Positions 45,755 to 54,933 of a stretch of DNA of 64,000 nucleotides are shown here, in pieces. The notes under the pieces were generated by a model that saw only the letters and a program-made list of their open reading frames with translations, was not told the origin of the DNA and made no database searches. Within the stretch, counting starts at the first letter, position 1; the number at the start of each line of letters is the position of its first letter. This DNA comes from Cellvibrio sp. KY-GH-1 (lineage in GTDB: Bacteria > Pseudomonadota > Gammaproteobacteria > Pseudomonadales > Cellvibrionaceae), in the NCBI RefSeq assembly GCF_008806975.1, contig NZ_CP031728.1, positions 4,567,501 through 4,631,500 of the forward strand, read 5' to 3'. The translations under genes and the position numbers were made by a program.

Positions 45755-46978
45755 GTGACTAATAAAGACGAACTTTTATCGCAACTTCGCATCAATCGCG
45801 ATCAGCAACCGGCAGGTGAAAGTAAAACTCACTTGTGGGTTGGTGGCGGTGTTGCGTTGTTGTTGTTAACCCTGGGTGTCAGTTACTTCAACAATCCTGC
45901 GCCAGTTAAGGTGCAGGTGGAAATGGCGCGCATGGCGGTGCCGGACTCATCCTCTGCAACAGTGCTGGATGCCACCGGTTATGTAGTGGCGCGTCGCATC
46001 TCTACGGTTTCATCCAAAGTGACCGGGCGTGTGGCGGAAATTTTTATTGAAGAAGGTCAGCAGGTTGAGAAGGATCAGGTGGTTGCACGATTGGACGATT
46101 CCAATACCGCCAAGGCGGTGGAGTTAAGCAGAGCAGAGTGGCGCTCCGCAAAAACCCTGGTAACTGAAACCCAAGCGCGTTTGACCGAAGCTAAATTAAC
46201 ATTGGAGCGCACGACCGAATTGGCGCGGACCCAGTTAGTGAGTGCCGCGGCCTTGGATAAAGCGCGTGCCGACTTTGATTCACTGCGTGCGCAATTGGAC
46301 GCGCGCAATGCGGAAGTTGACGTGAGTCAAAAACGCTTGGCGCTTCAGCAACAAAATCTCGATGATTTAACCTTGCGCGCGCCCTTTGCCGGGGTAGTTA
46401 TCAGCAAAGATTCACAGCCCGGCGAAATGATTTCGCCTATGTCTGCGGGTGGTGGTTTTACCCGTACCGGTATTTGTACTTTGGTGGATATGGCGTCGCT
46501 GGAAATTGAAGTGGATGTTAACGAATCCTACATTCAGCGCGTGCGCAATGAACAATTTGTACAGGCTGTGCTGGAAGCTTATCCCGAGTGGAAAATTCCC
46601 GCAAAAGTCATCGCAATTATTCCCGCCGCAGATCGCCAGAAGGCCACGGTAAAAGTGCGCATTGGCTTCCAGGTGAGTGACCCGCGCATACTGCCGGACA
46701 TGGGGGTTAAAGTAGCGTTTCTGAACGCCGAGCCAGTCGTAGACGAAAAACCCAAAGAACCTTTGGGTGTGCGAGTGCCCATCAGTGCGGTGCGCAATGA
46801 CGGCGAAAATAAATTTATTTTTGTGGTGAAAGATGGTGTCGCAGAGTTGCGTAAAGTGACGCTCAATGCCAGCTATGGCACCGACATCTACATTGGTAGC
46901 GGCTTGCGCCCAGGCGAAGATTTTGTGGTGGAAGTAACACCGGAATTGAAAGATGGTGCCAAAGTCGAGTTGCAATAA
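45755..46978 (+). CDS. Efflux periplasmic adaptor (membrane-fusion) protein, MacA/HlyD-like
   Basis: The 407 residues start at GTG 45755. A single membrane helix lies at about 28-46, followed by a lipoyl-like half (ATGYVVARRISTVSSKVTGR), a coiled coil at about 110-195, the second lipoyl half (LRAPFAGVVISKDSQPGEMI) and C-terminal beta-barrel domains. It would bridge an inner-membrane pump and an outer-membrane channel. The ABC ATPase and two permeases follow after a 249-nt gap holding a hairpin. No TolC-like gene is present in the window. The 259 nt before it show no clear promoter. Confidence 0.85.
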   Translation: MTNKDELLSQLRINRDQQPAGESKTHLWVGGGVALLLLTLGVSYFNNPAPVKVQVEMARMAVPDSSSATVLDATGYVVARRISTVSSKVTGRVAEIFIEEGQQVEKDQVVARLDDSNTAKAVELSRAEWRSAKTLVTETQARLTEAKLTLERTTELARTQLVSAAALDKARADFDSLRAQLDARNAEVDVSQKRLALQQQNLDDLTLRAPFAGVVISKDSQPGEMISPMSAGGGFTRTGICTLVDMASLEIEVDVNESYIQRVRNEQFVQAVLEAYPEWKIPAKVIAIIPAADRQKATVKVRIGFQVSDPRILPDMGVKVAFLNAEPVVDEKPKEPLGVRVPISAVRNDGENKFIFVVKDGVAELRKVTLNASYGTDIYIGSGLRPGEDFVVEVTPELKDGAKVELQ

Positions 46979-47004
46979 ACGTTTTAATGAATTCGATTTT
47001 CTAA

Positions 47005-47033
47005 AATCTCCTGCCTGTAGGTGGCAGGAGATT
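47005..47033 (+). other. Intergenic hairpin between adaptor and ABC genes
   Basis: AATCTCCTGCC and GGCAGGAGATT form a perfect 11-bp stem with a 7-nt loop. No T run follows on the plus strand. It may be an mRNA-end protector or a weak terminator; the rest of the gap to 47227 is AT-rich and probably holds the promoter of the ABC genes. Confidence 0.5.
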
Positions 47034-47227
47034 ACATAAAAATAACAATACCTCTGTTTTATGTTTTTTTAGCGCGCCATTAAATTTTCTTTAAATGGCT
47101 GATATTACCAAGCAGCGTTCTCAGTACCCATTTCATTTGCGCAGCTGATTTTTTCAATTTTGTGTATACGCTTTTTTCTTATCAAAAATTTCATATTTTA
47201 ACGCTGGTCTAACTTCCCGGAGGATCT

Positions 47228-47953
47228 ATGACTGCGCTCGAGTCCCAAGTCGCGACTGAAGAATTACTGGTGCAACTAAAAGGCATTAGCAAGGCATATA
47301 AAAAAGGCAAGGAACAGGTAAAAGTACTTGCGGACCTGGATCTGGATATTTATCGAGGTGACTTTCTTGCGCTTATGGGGCCTTCTGGCTCGGGTAAAAC
47401 CACGCTGTTGAATTTATTAGGTGGGTTGGATACGGCTACCTCGGGTGAACTAATAATCGGTGGACAGCGGTTGGATCAAATGTCCTCATCGCAACTCACC
47501 AAATGGCGAGCGCGCCATGTGGGTTTTATTTTCCAGTTTTATAATTTGATGCCGGTGTTAACGGCAGAAAAAAATGTCGAGTTGCCGCTGTTGCTCACCA
47601 ACTTGAGCAGCAAACAGCGCAAACACCATGTGGCAGCGGCGCTGGAGTTGGTGGGGCTGTCTAATCGCGCCAAGCACTACCCAAGTGAATTGTCTGGTGG
47701 ACAGGAGCAGCGCGTAGCGATTGCCCGCGCGCTGGTAAGTGATCCGGATTTACTCTTGTGTGACGAACCTACCGGTGATCTGGATCGCGCCACGGCGGAT
47801 GAAATTCTTTCGCTCCTGCAAACGCTCAATCGTCAACAGAAAAAAACCATCATCATGGTAACGCACGACCCGCGCGCTGCTGACCATGCCAATCACATCT
47901 GGCATATGGACAAAGGTTCGCTTGTGACCAATGGCAATGCCGGAGGTCACTAA
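47228..47953 (+). CDS. ABC transporter ATP-binding protein (MacB/LolD type)
   Basis: The 241 residues contain Walker [17 protein letters not shown] (about 54-69), a Q-loop in [10 protein letters not shown], a signature [14 protein letters not shown] and Walker [13 protein letters not shown]. The closest groups are the LolD/MacB/FtsE ATPases that work with FtsX-type permeases. CCCGGAGG lies just before the ATG. The next gene begins 2 nt after its stop. Confidence 0.92.
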   Translation: MTALESQVATEELLVQLKGISKAYKKGKEQVKVLADLDLDIYRGDFLALMGPSGSGKTTLLNLLGGLDTATSGELIIGGQRLDQMSSSQLTKWRARHVGFIFQFYNLMPVLTAEKNVELPLLLTNLSSKQRKHHVAAALELVGLSNRAKHYPSELSGGQEQRVAIARALVSDPDLLLCDEPTGDLDRATADEILSLLQTLNRQQKKTIIMVTHDPRAADHANHIWHMDKGSLVTNGNAGGH

Positions 47954-47955
47954 TC

Positions 47956-49113
47956 ATGTATTACCTGCAATTTTTATTAAGTAACCTCGGGCGCAGAAAA
48001 GCGCGCACTATTTTGACTTTGTTGTCGATTATGGTGGCCTTTTTATTGTTTGGTTTGTTGCGGAGCCTTGCGGCGGCATTTGATCAGGGCGCTGAAATTG
48101 CTGGCGAAGATAGGCTAATCAGCATCAATAAAATTTCCCTGATACAACCGCTACCAGAAGCCTACCTGGGCAAGGTTCAGGGGCTTGAGGGGGTTGATAA
48201 GGCCACATCAGCCAACTGGTTTGGTGGATACTATCAAGAAGCCAAAAACCAATTCCCGCAATTCCCGGTTATCGCGGATGATTATTTTGATATCTATAAA
48301 GAGATGATCAGCTTACCAGAAGAGCAAATGCAAGCCTGGAAGAAAAATCGTGTTGGTGTGGTAATTGGAAAAGCGTTGGTGGATAGATTTAAGTGGAAAA
48401 TTGGCGATCGCATTCCTTTGATCGGATTGTTCCCGCGTGAAGATGGCAGTACTACCTGGGAATTTGTAATCGAAGGTATTTACGAAGCAAAAAGTAAAAG
48501 CGCAGATACCAATACCATGTTGATGCACTACGAATATTTTGATGAGGCGCGCCAATATGCCAAGGGAACTTTGGGTTGGTTGATTATTCGGGTGAAAGAT
48601 CCTAAACAGGCAGCGCAAGTGGCCAGCGCGGTTGATGCGCTCTTTGCTAACTCGCCTGCAGAGACAAAAACCAGTAGCGAAAAAGAGTTTGCGAAATCAT
48701 TTGCTAAACAGTTTGGCGATATAGGTTTAATCACCACATTGATTCTGGGGGCGGTGTTTTTCACTATGTTGCTGGTGGCGGGTAATACCATGGCGCAATC
48801 ATTCCGCGAGCGAATTCCCGAATTGGCAATTTTAAAAACGCTCGGCTTTTCCGATATTGCCGTGATGTTGTTGGTGTTGGCTGAAGCGGTGGTAATTTCG
48901 TTAATTGGTGGCCTAGTCGGATTATTGTTGGCTAAATTTGTTATCTCGGGTGCAGCGACTGCCATGGCTTCCACACTACCCGGATTAAGTTTGTCCACCA
49001 GTATGATGTTGTTGGGAATAGGGTTGATGTTTGTGTTTGGTGTCCTCACTGGCATTATCCCCGCGCTGCAAGGTTTGCAGCTGAATATCGTGACCGCATT
49101 GCGGAGGCGCTAA
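47956..49113 (+). CDS. ABC transporter permease, MacB/FtsX family (first)
   Basis: The 385 residues have an N-terminal membrane helix (about 17-37), a large periplasmic domain, then three helices near residues 258-280, 305-335 and 350-372, the MacB/FtsX layout without the fused ATPase. RIPELAILKTLGFSD before the penultimate helices is the usual coupling segment. It forms a heteromeric pair with the next permease, whose start lies 2 nt after this stop. Confidence 0.88.
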   Translation: MYYLQFLLSNLGRRKARTILTLLSIMVAFLLFGLLRSLAAAFDQGAEIAGEDRLISINKISLIQPLPEAYLGKVQGLEGVDKATSANWFGGYYQEAKNQFPQFPVIADDYFDIYKEMISLPEEQMQAWKKNRVGVVIGKALVDRFKWKIGDRIPLIGLFPREDGSTTWEFVIEGIYEAKSKSADTNTMLMHYEYFDEARQYAKGTLGWLIIRVKDPKQAAQVASAVDALFANSPAETKTSSEKEFAKSFAKQFGDIGLITTLILGAVFFTMLLVAGNTMAQSFRERIPELAILKTLGFSDIAVMLLVLAEAVVISLIGGLVGLLLAKFVISGAATAMASTLPGLSLSTSMMLLGIGLMFVFGVLTGIIPALQGLQLNIVTALRRR

Positions 49114-49115
49114 TT

Positions 49116-50306
49116 ATGTTTAACAGCATCGCACAAATTTTTATTATCACGCTTATGAACTTACGCAATTTGCCGCAGCGCTTGGGTACCTCATCAGTTG
49201 CTGTGTTTGGTGTCGCTTGCGTCGTGGGTGTATTTATTGGCGTGCTTTCAATGTCGAGCGGTTTTCAACGTACGATGGTTAACGCCGGCTCGGATGATGT
49301 CCTTATGTTGATGCGTTCAGGGGCCACTACCGAGATGAACAGCGGTTTAGGATACGACCAAAGCCAGCTGATAGCGAATATTCCCGGTGTCGCAAAACTG
49401 GATGGCAAACCGCTCAGCTCGCCCGAGTTATTTGTTATCGTGGATGTGCCTATGCGTAATAAAGACGCCAGTGCTAACGCGCCCTTGCGCGGCGTTGAAC
49501 CTATGGCATTTTCGGTGCGCAAGCAATTCACTATTATTGAAGGCAGAAATTTTGAGCCGGGAAAAAATGAATTGATTGTTGGGCGCGGCGCACAAAAGCA
49601 ATTTGCCAATTTGAACGTAGGTTCGGTAGTGAAATTTGGCCAAACAGAGTGGAATGTGGTTGGTGTGTTTGAATCAGGTGGTGGCTTGGCGGAATCGGAA
49701 ATATGGTGCGACGCTAAAATATTGCAAAATGCCTATCGCCGTGGCAATAGCTACCAAATTGTACGGATTAAACTTGAAGACAAAAACGGCTTGGCAGCGT
49801 TTAAAGAGGCAGTTGCAGCCGATCCAAAATTAAACATGGATGTGAAGCGCGAAACCGACTATCTCGCTGAGCAGTCTGAGCCGTTGAGTAAGTTTATTAA
49901 AATGATTGGTTATCCGCTGGCAATGCTCATGGCGTTGGGTGCAATTTTCGGTGCAGTCAATACTATGTATACTTCGGTATCCAATCGTACTCGTGAAATC
50001 GCCACTTTGCGTGCTTTGGGCTTTGGCGCGACTCCGGTCGCTATATCAACCTTGGTGGAGTCGCTAGTGCTGGCTGTTATCGGCGGTCTTATCGGTTCAA
50101 TTGTGGTGTATTTTGTCTTTAACGGATATACCGTTTCCACGTTGAATTTTGCGAGTTTTAGCCAAGTCGTGTTTGATTTTGCAGTGACACCGGATTTATT
50201 AATTCAGGGTGTTATTTTTGCTACGGTGATTGGTTTTATTGGTGGATTTTTTCCCGCGATACGCGCCGCGCGCTTGCCCGTGGCTACGGCGTTGCGTGAA
50301 GTGTAA
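49116..50306 (+). CDS. ABC transporter permease, MacB/FtsX family (second)
   Basis: The 396 residues have the same layout as the previous gene: an N-terminal helix (about 27-50, starting after LPQRLGTSSVAVFG), a periplasmic domain, and three C-terminal helices with the coupling segment RTREIATLRALGFGATPVA. Two unequal permeases with one ATPase and an adaptor suggest an efflux or lipid/lipoprotein-handling pump; substrate unknown. Confidence 0.88.
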   Translation: MFNSIAQIFIITLMNLRNLPQRLGTSSVAVFGVACVVGVFIGVLSMSSGFQRTMVNAGSDDVLMLMRSGATTEMNSGLGYDQSQLIANIPGVAKLDGKPLSSPELFVIVDVPMRNKDASANAPLRGVEPMAFSVRKQFTIIEGRNFEPGKNELIVGRGAQKQFANLNVGSVVKFGQTEWNVVGVFESGGGLAESEIWCDAKILQNAYRRGNSYQIVRIKLEDKNGLAAFKEAVAADPKLNMDVKRETDYLAEQSEPLSKFIKMIGYPLAMLMALGAIFGAVNTMYTSVSNRTREIATLRALGFGATPVAISTLVESLVLAVIGGLIGSIVVYFVFNGYTVSTLNFASFSQVVFDFAVTPDLLIQGVIFATVIGFIGGFFPAIRAARLPVATALREV

Positions 50307-50338
50307 TACATGTATAAAAACGACTTTAATGGAGTGTT

Positions 50339-51052
50339 ATGAAAAGGTTAATTTCACTTGTGGTAGCTTCTATGGTAGCTGGCTGTGCTTCACACCCAGC
50401 TACTGAAACCCTGGCGGTAAATTCCATAGAAAAATCGGAATTGAGATATATAGAAGCAGATAAAATCGATAAGGTTGTTGTTAAGAATGCGGAGGCATTC
50501 AGGCAGTTTGATAAAGTTCTTCTATTTGCCACTCAGTTTGATAAATTGCGGATCACTGAAGCAACTGATAAACGCCTTGCTGAAAGTTGGAATGAATCTA
50601 GTTGGAAAGAAATGGATAGAATTTGTCAGCACATGGACGATTTTGCCCAAAAAATATTTCGTGAAGGTGGCGAATTTACGCCGACGAAACAAGGTGGGAC
50701 TGATGTTTTAGCGATTCAGTTTAACTTAGTCGACTATATGCCCAGCTCGAAACGTTATAAAGATTCGGGAATGGATACCGTTGGCGTACAAAGTAATCAG
50801 TCTGGGCTTGGTGTGGTGACTGTGCGAGGAACACTTGCCAATGCCAAAACGGGGGAATTGGTTGCCATGATCGAAGACACAATGGAAATCAACGCAAGAA
50901 CGGCTACTTTTGGCAACCTCGCAACGATGCACGATAGCAACAGTAAGGCAGCCCAGAATCTTGCGTGGCGGAACAGCTTTCGCCGGTTCTTGGATAATTT
51001 GCACGCGGAATTAACGCGGTTAAAGCACGCTAAAATAACGGATGCCAAGTAA
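50339..51052 (+). CDS. Putative lipoprotein, DUF3313-like
   Basis: The 237 residues begin with a lipoprotein signal peptide ending in the lipobox VAGC (Cys16). The mature part resembles the DUF3313 lipoproteins (FDKVLLFATQFDK; DVLAIQFNLVDY; VRGTLANAKTGELVAMIED), whose function is unknown. It starts 32 nt after the second permease with GGAG before the ATG and is closed by a strong terminator, so it is probably the last gene of the ABC unit. Confidence 0.7.
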   Translation: MKRLISLVVASMVAGCASHPATETLAVNSIEKSELRYIEADKIDKVVVKNAEAFRQFDKVLLFATQFDKLRITEATDKRLAESWNESSWKEMDRICQHMDDFAQKIFREGGEFTPTKQGGTDVLAIQFNLVDYMPSSKRYKDSGMDTVGVQSNQSGLGVVTVRGTLANAKTGELVAMIEDTMEINARTATFGNLATMHDSNSKAAQNLAWRNSFRRFLDNLHAELTRLKHAKITDAK

Positions 51053-51114
51053 TACTCGCGAAATGAATTATCTGTATAAAAGAGGTCAATGGAGAAATTA
51101 CATTTGACACGAAG

Positions 51115-51142
51115 AGCCGCTGATGACCCAGCGGCTTTTTTT
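51115..51142 (+). terminator. Terminator after the ABC/lipoprotein unit
   Basis: AGCCGCTG and CAGCGGCT pair around ATGACC, followed by seven T residues. Confidence 0.9.
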
Positions 51143-51292
51143 CGTAAATTTTTTGACTAAATTATCTCATGGCGTCTGCGAAACTGTTTTTGCTCTGCTG
51201 CGTTGGTTATATTGGTGATGTAGAGTGATTCGAAAACTATCATGGACGAATCAGGATCTACAGTAAATTTCATGGGCTATAAGGAGTAAGTT

Positions 51293-52246
51293 ATGAAATT
51301 AATCACCAAATCTATTTTAGGTGTAGTCTGTTCGAGTGCGTTGAGTTTTTCGGCGATGGCGGGAATTATTCGTCACGATACGCCTGATTCCTGGTATACG
51401 AATTTTGCTAAAGATCCCGCTTTCTCCGGTGTTGGTTTAATTGCGTTTGATACCGAAGATTCTTCTTACACCTGCAGTGGCACCGTTATCCATAAAAATT
51501 GGGTGCTTACTGCTGGACACTGCGTGAATGACGCAAAAGCCATGTCATTTTATTTGCCCGACGAAACCGGTTGGCGTTTCTACGATTCCGATTCCTGGGT
51601 TGCGCACGAAAAATTTTCCGATACCGGTTTACTTGATGGTTGGGATATTGGATTAATGCACTTTGAAGCTGATTTGGACGTGGCTCCTGCGCAACTTTAT
51701 CGCGGTAATACTGAGTTGCTTAGCCCGTTGGCCAGTGTTGGTTTTGGTGTAACGGGCGATGGTTACACGGGCTTTGATCACATCGATTATACCCGTCGCG
51801 CGGGCACCAATTTTATAGATGATCTTTGGTCGTTAGGCGGCAATGGGGACCAAATTATTTGGGCCGATTTCGATCATCCTGATGATCCCTCTTACAATTT
51901 ATTCGATTATCCGGGGTTCGCGTTTGATGATCTTGCCAGTGTGCTGGAAATCATGGCTGCACCCGGGGACTCAGGTGGCGGCGTTTTTATTGAAGAGGCA
52001 GGTGGGGTTTATCTCGCCGGAGTTCACTCCTTCGGCGGCGACTACAACGGCGATGGCATTTGGGGCTACGGAGATTTTTATGGTTCAACGCGGGTCAGCA
52101 GCTTTTTAGGTTGGATCGACAGCAAGATTAACGTGAATGTCCCTGAACCGGCGGGCATGTTTTTAATGTTGATGGGTGTTGGTGCGTTGTTGCTGCGCAG
52201 AAAATTGGCGTTAGTAACTTTTTCTCGTACAAACGCATTGTCGTAA
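51293..52246 (+). CDS. Trypsin-like serine protease with PEP-CTERM tail (first of two)
   Basis: The 317-residue protein has a signal peptide (cleavage near AMA, residue 23) and a chymotrypsin-fold domain. The catalytic triad is His76 in NWVLTAGHCV, Asp118 in GWDIGLMHF and Ser227 in APGDSGGGVF. The C terminus holds VPEPAG (PEP at 284-286), a hydrophobic helix and a basic LLRRK, which is the PEP-CTERM signal recognised by exosortase; an extra tail of about 13 residues follows the basic cluster. It is paralogous to the gene at 52821. An exosortase gene is not in this window. Confidence 0.88.
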   Translation: MKLITKSILGVVCSSALSFSAMAGIIRHDTPDSWYTNFAKDPAFSGVGLIAFDTEDSSYTCSGTVIHKNWVLTAGHCVNDAKAMSFYLPDETGWRFYDSDSWVAHEKFSDTGLLDGWDIGLMHFEADLDVAPAQLYRGNTELLSPLASVGFGVTGDGYTGFDHIDYTRRAGTNFIDDLWSLGGNGDQIIWADFDHPDDPSYNLFDYPGFAFDDLASVLEIMAAPGDSGGGVFIEEAGGVYLAGVHSFGGDYNGDGIWGYGDFYGSTRVSSFLGWIDSKINVNVPEPAGMFLMLMGVGALLLRRKLALVTFSRTNALS

Positions 52247-52359
52247 AAATAGGCTATCAGGGTTGTGAAATGTTGTGCCCTATTGGCTTGGCGCGAGTAT
52301 GCACCAATATTTTTTTTCAGCCGGTAAAACGATAGTTAAAATTCATTTCATCGTATGAG

Positions 52360-52388
52360 TGCCGCTACGCGACTAGCGGCATTTTTTT
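52360..52388 (+). terminator. Terminator after the first PEP-CTERM protease
   Basis: TGCCGCT and AGCGGCA pair around an 8-nt loop, followed by seven T residues. Confidence 0.85.
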
Positions 52389-52820
52389 GAAACTCTCACA
52401 GCGGACGTATGGCGGTGTCAGTAGTTTGGGGGCACATCACCAGTGGTTGTTTGCGAGATATCCATCGGTCAAATCAGGTATGCGTTTAGATGTTTGGTAT
52501 TGACTGCCCGTAATCCTTTTGTAATTTCATTTATTTGATTCGGCTAATTTTACAAATTGCTATAACCGTAGTGATGGTTGCTCGCATTTGGGAATACATG
52601 CGCGAGGCAAAATTTCCTGTCTGCATCTTTCTGCAAACCCTTTCACATGAATGGCATAAGATTAGCAATAAAATTAACCGTTGGTCGGCCATGTTTCATA
52701 AATAAAAACCTGAGCTATCCACTGGCTGTGTATTTAGCTATATTTTGTAACATTAACTCGTTCGAGTAACGGCCTGGGAAGTGTGGATTAGAGGCTCATT
52801 GCAAATATAGGGAATTGATT
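52389..52820 (+). other. Non-coding stretch upstream of the second protease
   Basis: About 430 nt without a credible gene; a 63-codon frame at 52578-52769 has no ribosome site or recognisable content. The only structure noticed is the near-perfect dyad TTAACTCGTTCGAGTAA (52753-52769), 52 nt before the protease start, a possible operator. No convincing -35/-10 pair was found. Confidence 0.4.
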
Positions 52821-53738
52821 ATGAAAAGAGTACTAAGTGTATTGCTGGCAATCCTAAGTTTTCCTGCTTTTGCGGGGCTTATCCGCCATGACACTCCTGA
52901 TTCGCTCTACACCGAGTTCGCTGCCAATCCGCTGTTCAGCGCAGTGGGGCTCATTCAATTTGAAACATCTGCTGGGGCGGATGCATGTAGTGGAACGGTA
53001 ATTCATAAAAATTGGGTGTTAACGGCCGCCCACTGCGTTAGCGACTCCAGTGCGATGACTTTCTCTCTGCCCACGGCGAGCGGTTTGCAAGTTTATAACG
53101 CGGATAGTTGGATAGCACATGAAAACTTTAGCTCAGTCAGTGTGTATGGCGGCTGGGATCTGGGGTTAATGCATATAACTTCAGATATTGATGTGGCTCC
53201 TGTCGCACTCTATTCCGGCTCATCAGAGCTGTTTAAAACGGTCTATAGCGTTGGATATGGGTGGACCGGTACGGGCTACACGGGCGCAGACACTTATGAT
53301 GCTCTTCGCCGGGCGGGAACCAACAGCATAGATGCAATATTTTCAACGGAAGGGAATGGGCAACAAATTTTGTTTGCTGATTTTGATCATCCTGATGATA
53401 GGTCTTACAACGCACTTTCATTAGGCGATAGGGAGACGGATGATTTTGCAACTACGCTGGAAATAATGGCGTCTTATGGGGATTCCGGAGGCGGGCTTTT
53501 TTTTGAAGACAATGGAAAGTTATATCTCGCCGGTGTCCACTCTTTTGTAGATGATCGCGATGGCGATGCCTCCTGGCGTTATGGCGATGTGTTTGGTTCG
53601 ACCCGGGTAAGTAGTTTTATCGATTGGATCAGCAATAAAATTAATCCTGTGGTTGTGCCGGAGCCCAGCGCTCTCTGGCTAATGCTGATGGGGTTGATAA
53701 TTCTTGGATGGCAGCGCGCCACACTGAAAGGCAATTAA
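52821..53738 (+). CDS. Trypsin-like serine protease with PEP-CTERM tail (second of two)
   Basis: From ATG 52821 it has 305 residues: signal peptide to about AFA (residue 18), triad His71 (NWVLTAAHCV), Asp113 (GWDLGLMH) and Ser222 (YGDSGGGLF), then the PEP-CTERM tail VVVPEPSALWLMLMGLIILG with closing WQR. It shares long identical stretches with the preceding protease (IRHDTPDS, IHKNWVLTA, DFDHPDD, STRVSSF), so the pair arose by tandem duplication. The frame could begin at TTG 52815, but ATG is preferred. Confidence 0.88.
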   Translation: MKRVLSVLLAILSFPAFAGLIRHDTPDSLYTEFAANPLFSAVGLIQFETSAGADACSGTVIHKNWVLTAAHCVSDSSAMTFSLPTASGLQVYNADSWIAHENFSSVSVYGGWDLGLMHITSDIDVAPVALYSGSSELFKTVYSVGYGWTGTGYTGADTYDALRRAGTNSIDAIFSTEGNGQQILFADFDHPDDRSYNALSLGDRETDDFATTLEIMASYGDSGGGLFFEDNGKLYLAGVHSFVDDRDGDASWRYGDVFGSTRVSSFIDWISNKINPVVVPEPSALWLMLMGLIILGWQRATLKGN

Positions 53739-53859
53739 CTGGTTGGTTTGATCCCGCTGTACGTGAAATAGGGGGTGATGTAGTATCGCCTCCTATTACA
53801 TACAACTATCGCAAAATAAGAATTACAACAAAAATACGATTAGAGCGAGGGTCAAGCAG

Positions 53860-54900
53860 GTGAAAGACGATAAACCCACATCCTTTGATATTGCCTATAA
53901 AGCTGGCGTATCCCAGTCCACTGTATCGCGCGCGCTGCGCAACAGCCCGTTGGTAAATGAAGAAACGCGCCTGAAAGTGCAACAAATTGCCCGCGAACTG
54001 AATTACAAGGTGGATAAAAACGCGAGCAGCCTTCGTTCCCAACAAACCAAAACTATTGCGCTCTTGTTATGTGAAGACCAAGGCACCGGTAATTCGCTGA
54101 TCAATCCATTTTTCCTTTCCATGCTCGGCAGCATTACTCGCGCTACCGCAAATCGCGGGTTCGATTTATTAATATCCTTTCAACAATTTAGTGAAGACTG
54201 GCATGCGGACTATGAGGATGCCAACCGCGCCGATGGCATTATTTTTTTAGGCTATGGCGACTACGAAAGCTTCGTAAAAAAACTTACCTATCTCACAGAA
54301 GTTGGTGCGCACTTTATTACCTGGGGGCCAGTGCTGGAAGGGCAACCCGGCGTATCGATTGGCTGCGATAATTTTAATAGTGCCTATATGGCCGCAAAGC
54401 ATATGCTCGCGCTCGGCCGAAAGAATATTGCATTTCTCGGTGATGTTTCCGAGCACAGCCCCGAGTTTGCCGATCGTTATCACGGCTTCTGCAAGGCCTT
54501 GCAGGAAGTGGGTATAGAACCTAACCCCCAGTTGCAGGTTGCTGCTGAGACATCGGAAGAAGAAGGCTACAAAGCAACGTTAAAGTTACTGCAGCGCCGC
54601 ATCGGGTTTGATGCCATATTTGGTGCGAGTGATTTAATCGCAATTGGTGCTATGAAAGCACTTGAAGAAGCTGAGCTGCGTATTCCACAAGAAGTCGCTG
54701 TAATGGGCTTTGATGATATTCCCATGGCGTCCTACACTCATCCGCCGCTTTCAACCGTGCAGCAAGATACATTGCTCGCCGGTGAACTGCTGGTGGAAAA
54801 TTTATTAAAGCTTGTTGCCGGCGAAAAACCGGAATCCATGTTACTCCCCGCAAAATTAATGGTGCGCGGCTCTTGTGGTGCCCATTCGTTAAAGTGTTAG
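53860..54900 (+). CDS. LacI-family transcriptional regulator, probable maltodextrin regulator
   Basis: The 346 residues start at GTG 53860 (GCGAGG upstream). The LacI helix-turn-helix is at about 8-27 (SFDIAYKAGVSQSTVSRALR), followed by the hinge helix region with NASSLRSQQT and a periplasmic-binding-protein-like sensor domain (ADGIIFLGYGD; FDAIFGASDLIAIGAMKALEE; VAVMGFDDIPMASYTHPPL). It is convergent with the MFS sugar transporter and next to glucoamylase and alpha-glucosidase genes. Their promoters carry six palindromes with a central CG, as LacI-family operators do. The effector is not known from the sequence; maltose or glucose is a guess. Confidence 0.88.
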   Translation: MKDDKPTSFDIAYKAGVSQSTVSRALRNSPLVNEETRLKVQQIARELNYKVDKNASSLRSQQTKTIALLLCEDQGTGNSLINPFFLSMLGSITRATANRGFDLLISFQQFSEDWHADYEDANRADGIIFLGYGDYESFVKKLTYLTEVGAHFITWGPVLEGQPGVSIGCDNFNSAYMAAKHMLALGRKNIAFLGDVSEHSPEFADRYHGFCKALQEVGIEPNPQLQVAAETSEEEGYKATLKLLQRRIGFDAIFGASDLIAIGAMKALEEAELRIPQEVAVMGFDDIPMASYTHPPLSTVQQDTLLAGELLVENLLKLVAGEKPESMLLPAKLMVRGSCGAHSLKC

Positions 54901-54933
54901 CCCCTTCCGTTAACGGGGCCGGCCGACAGGTGA

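Noticed and set aside
52578-52769. 63-codon frame between the two proteases
   Set aside because: No ribosome site, no recognisable domain, and unusual residue content; judged chance.
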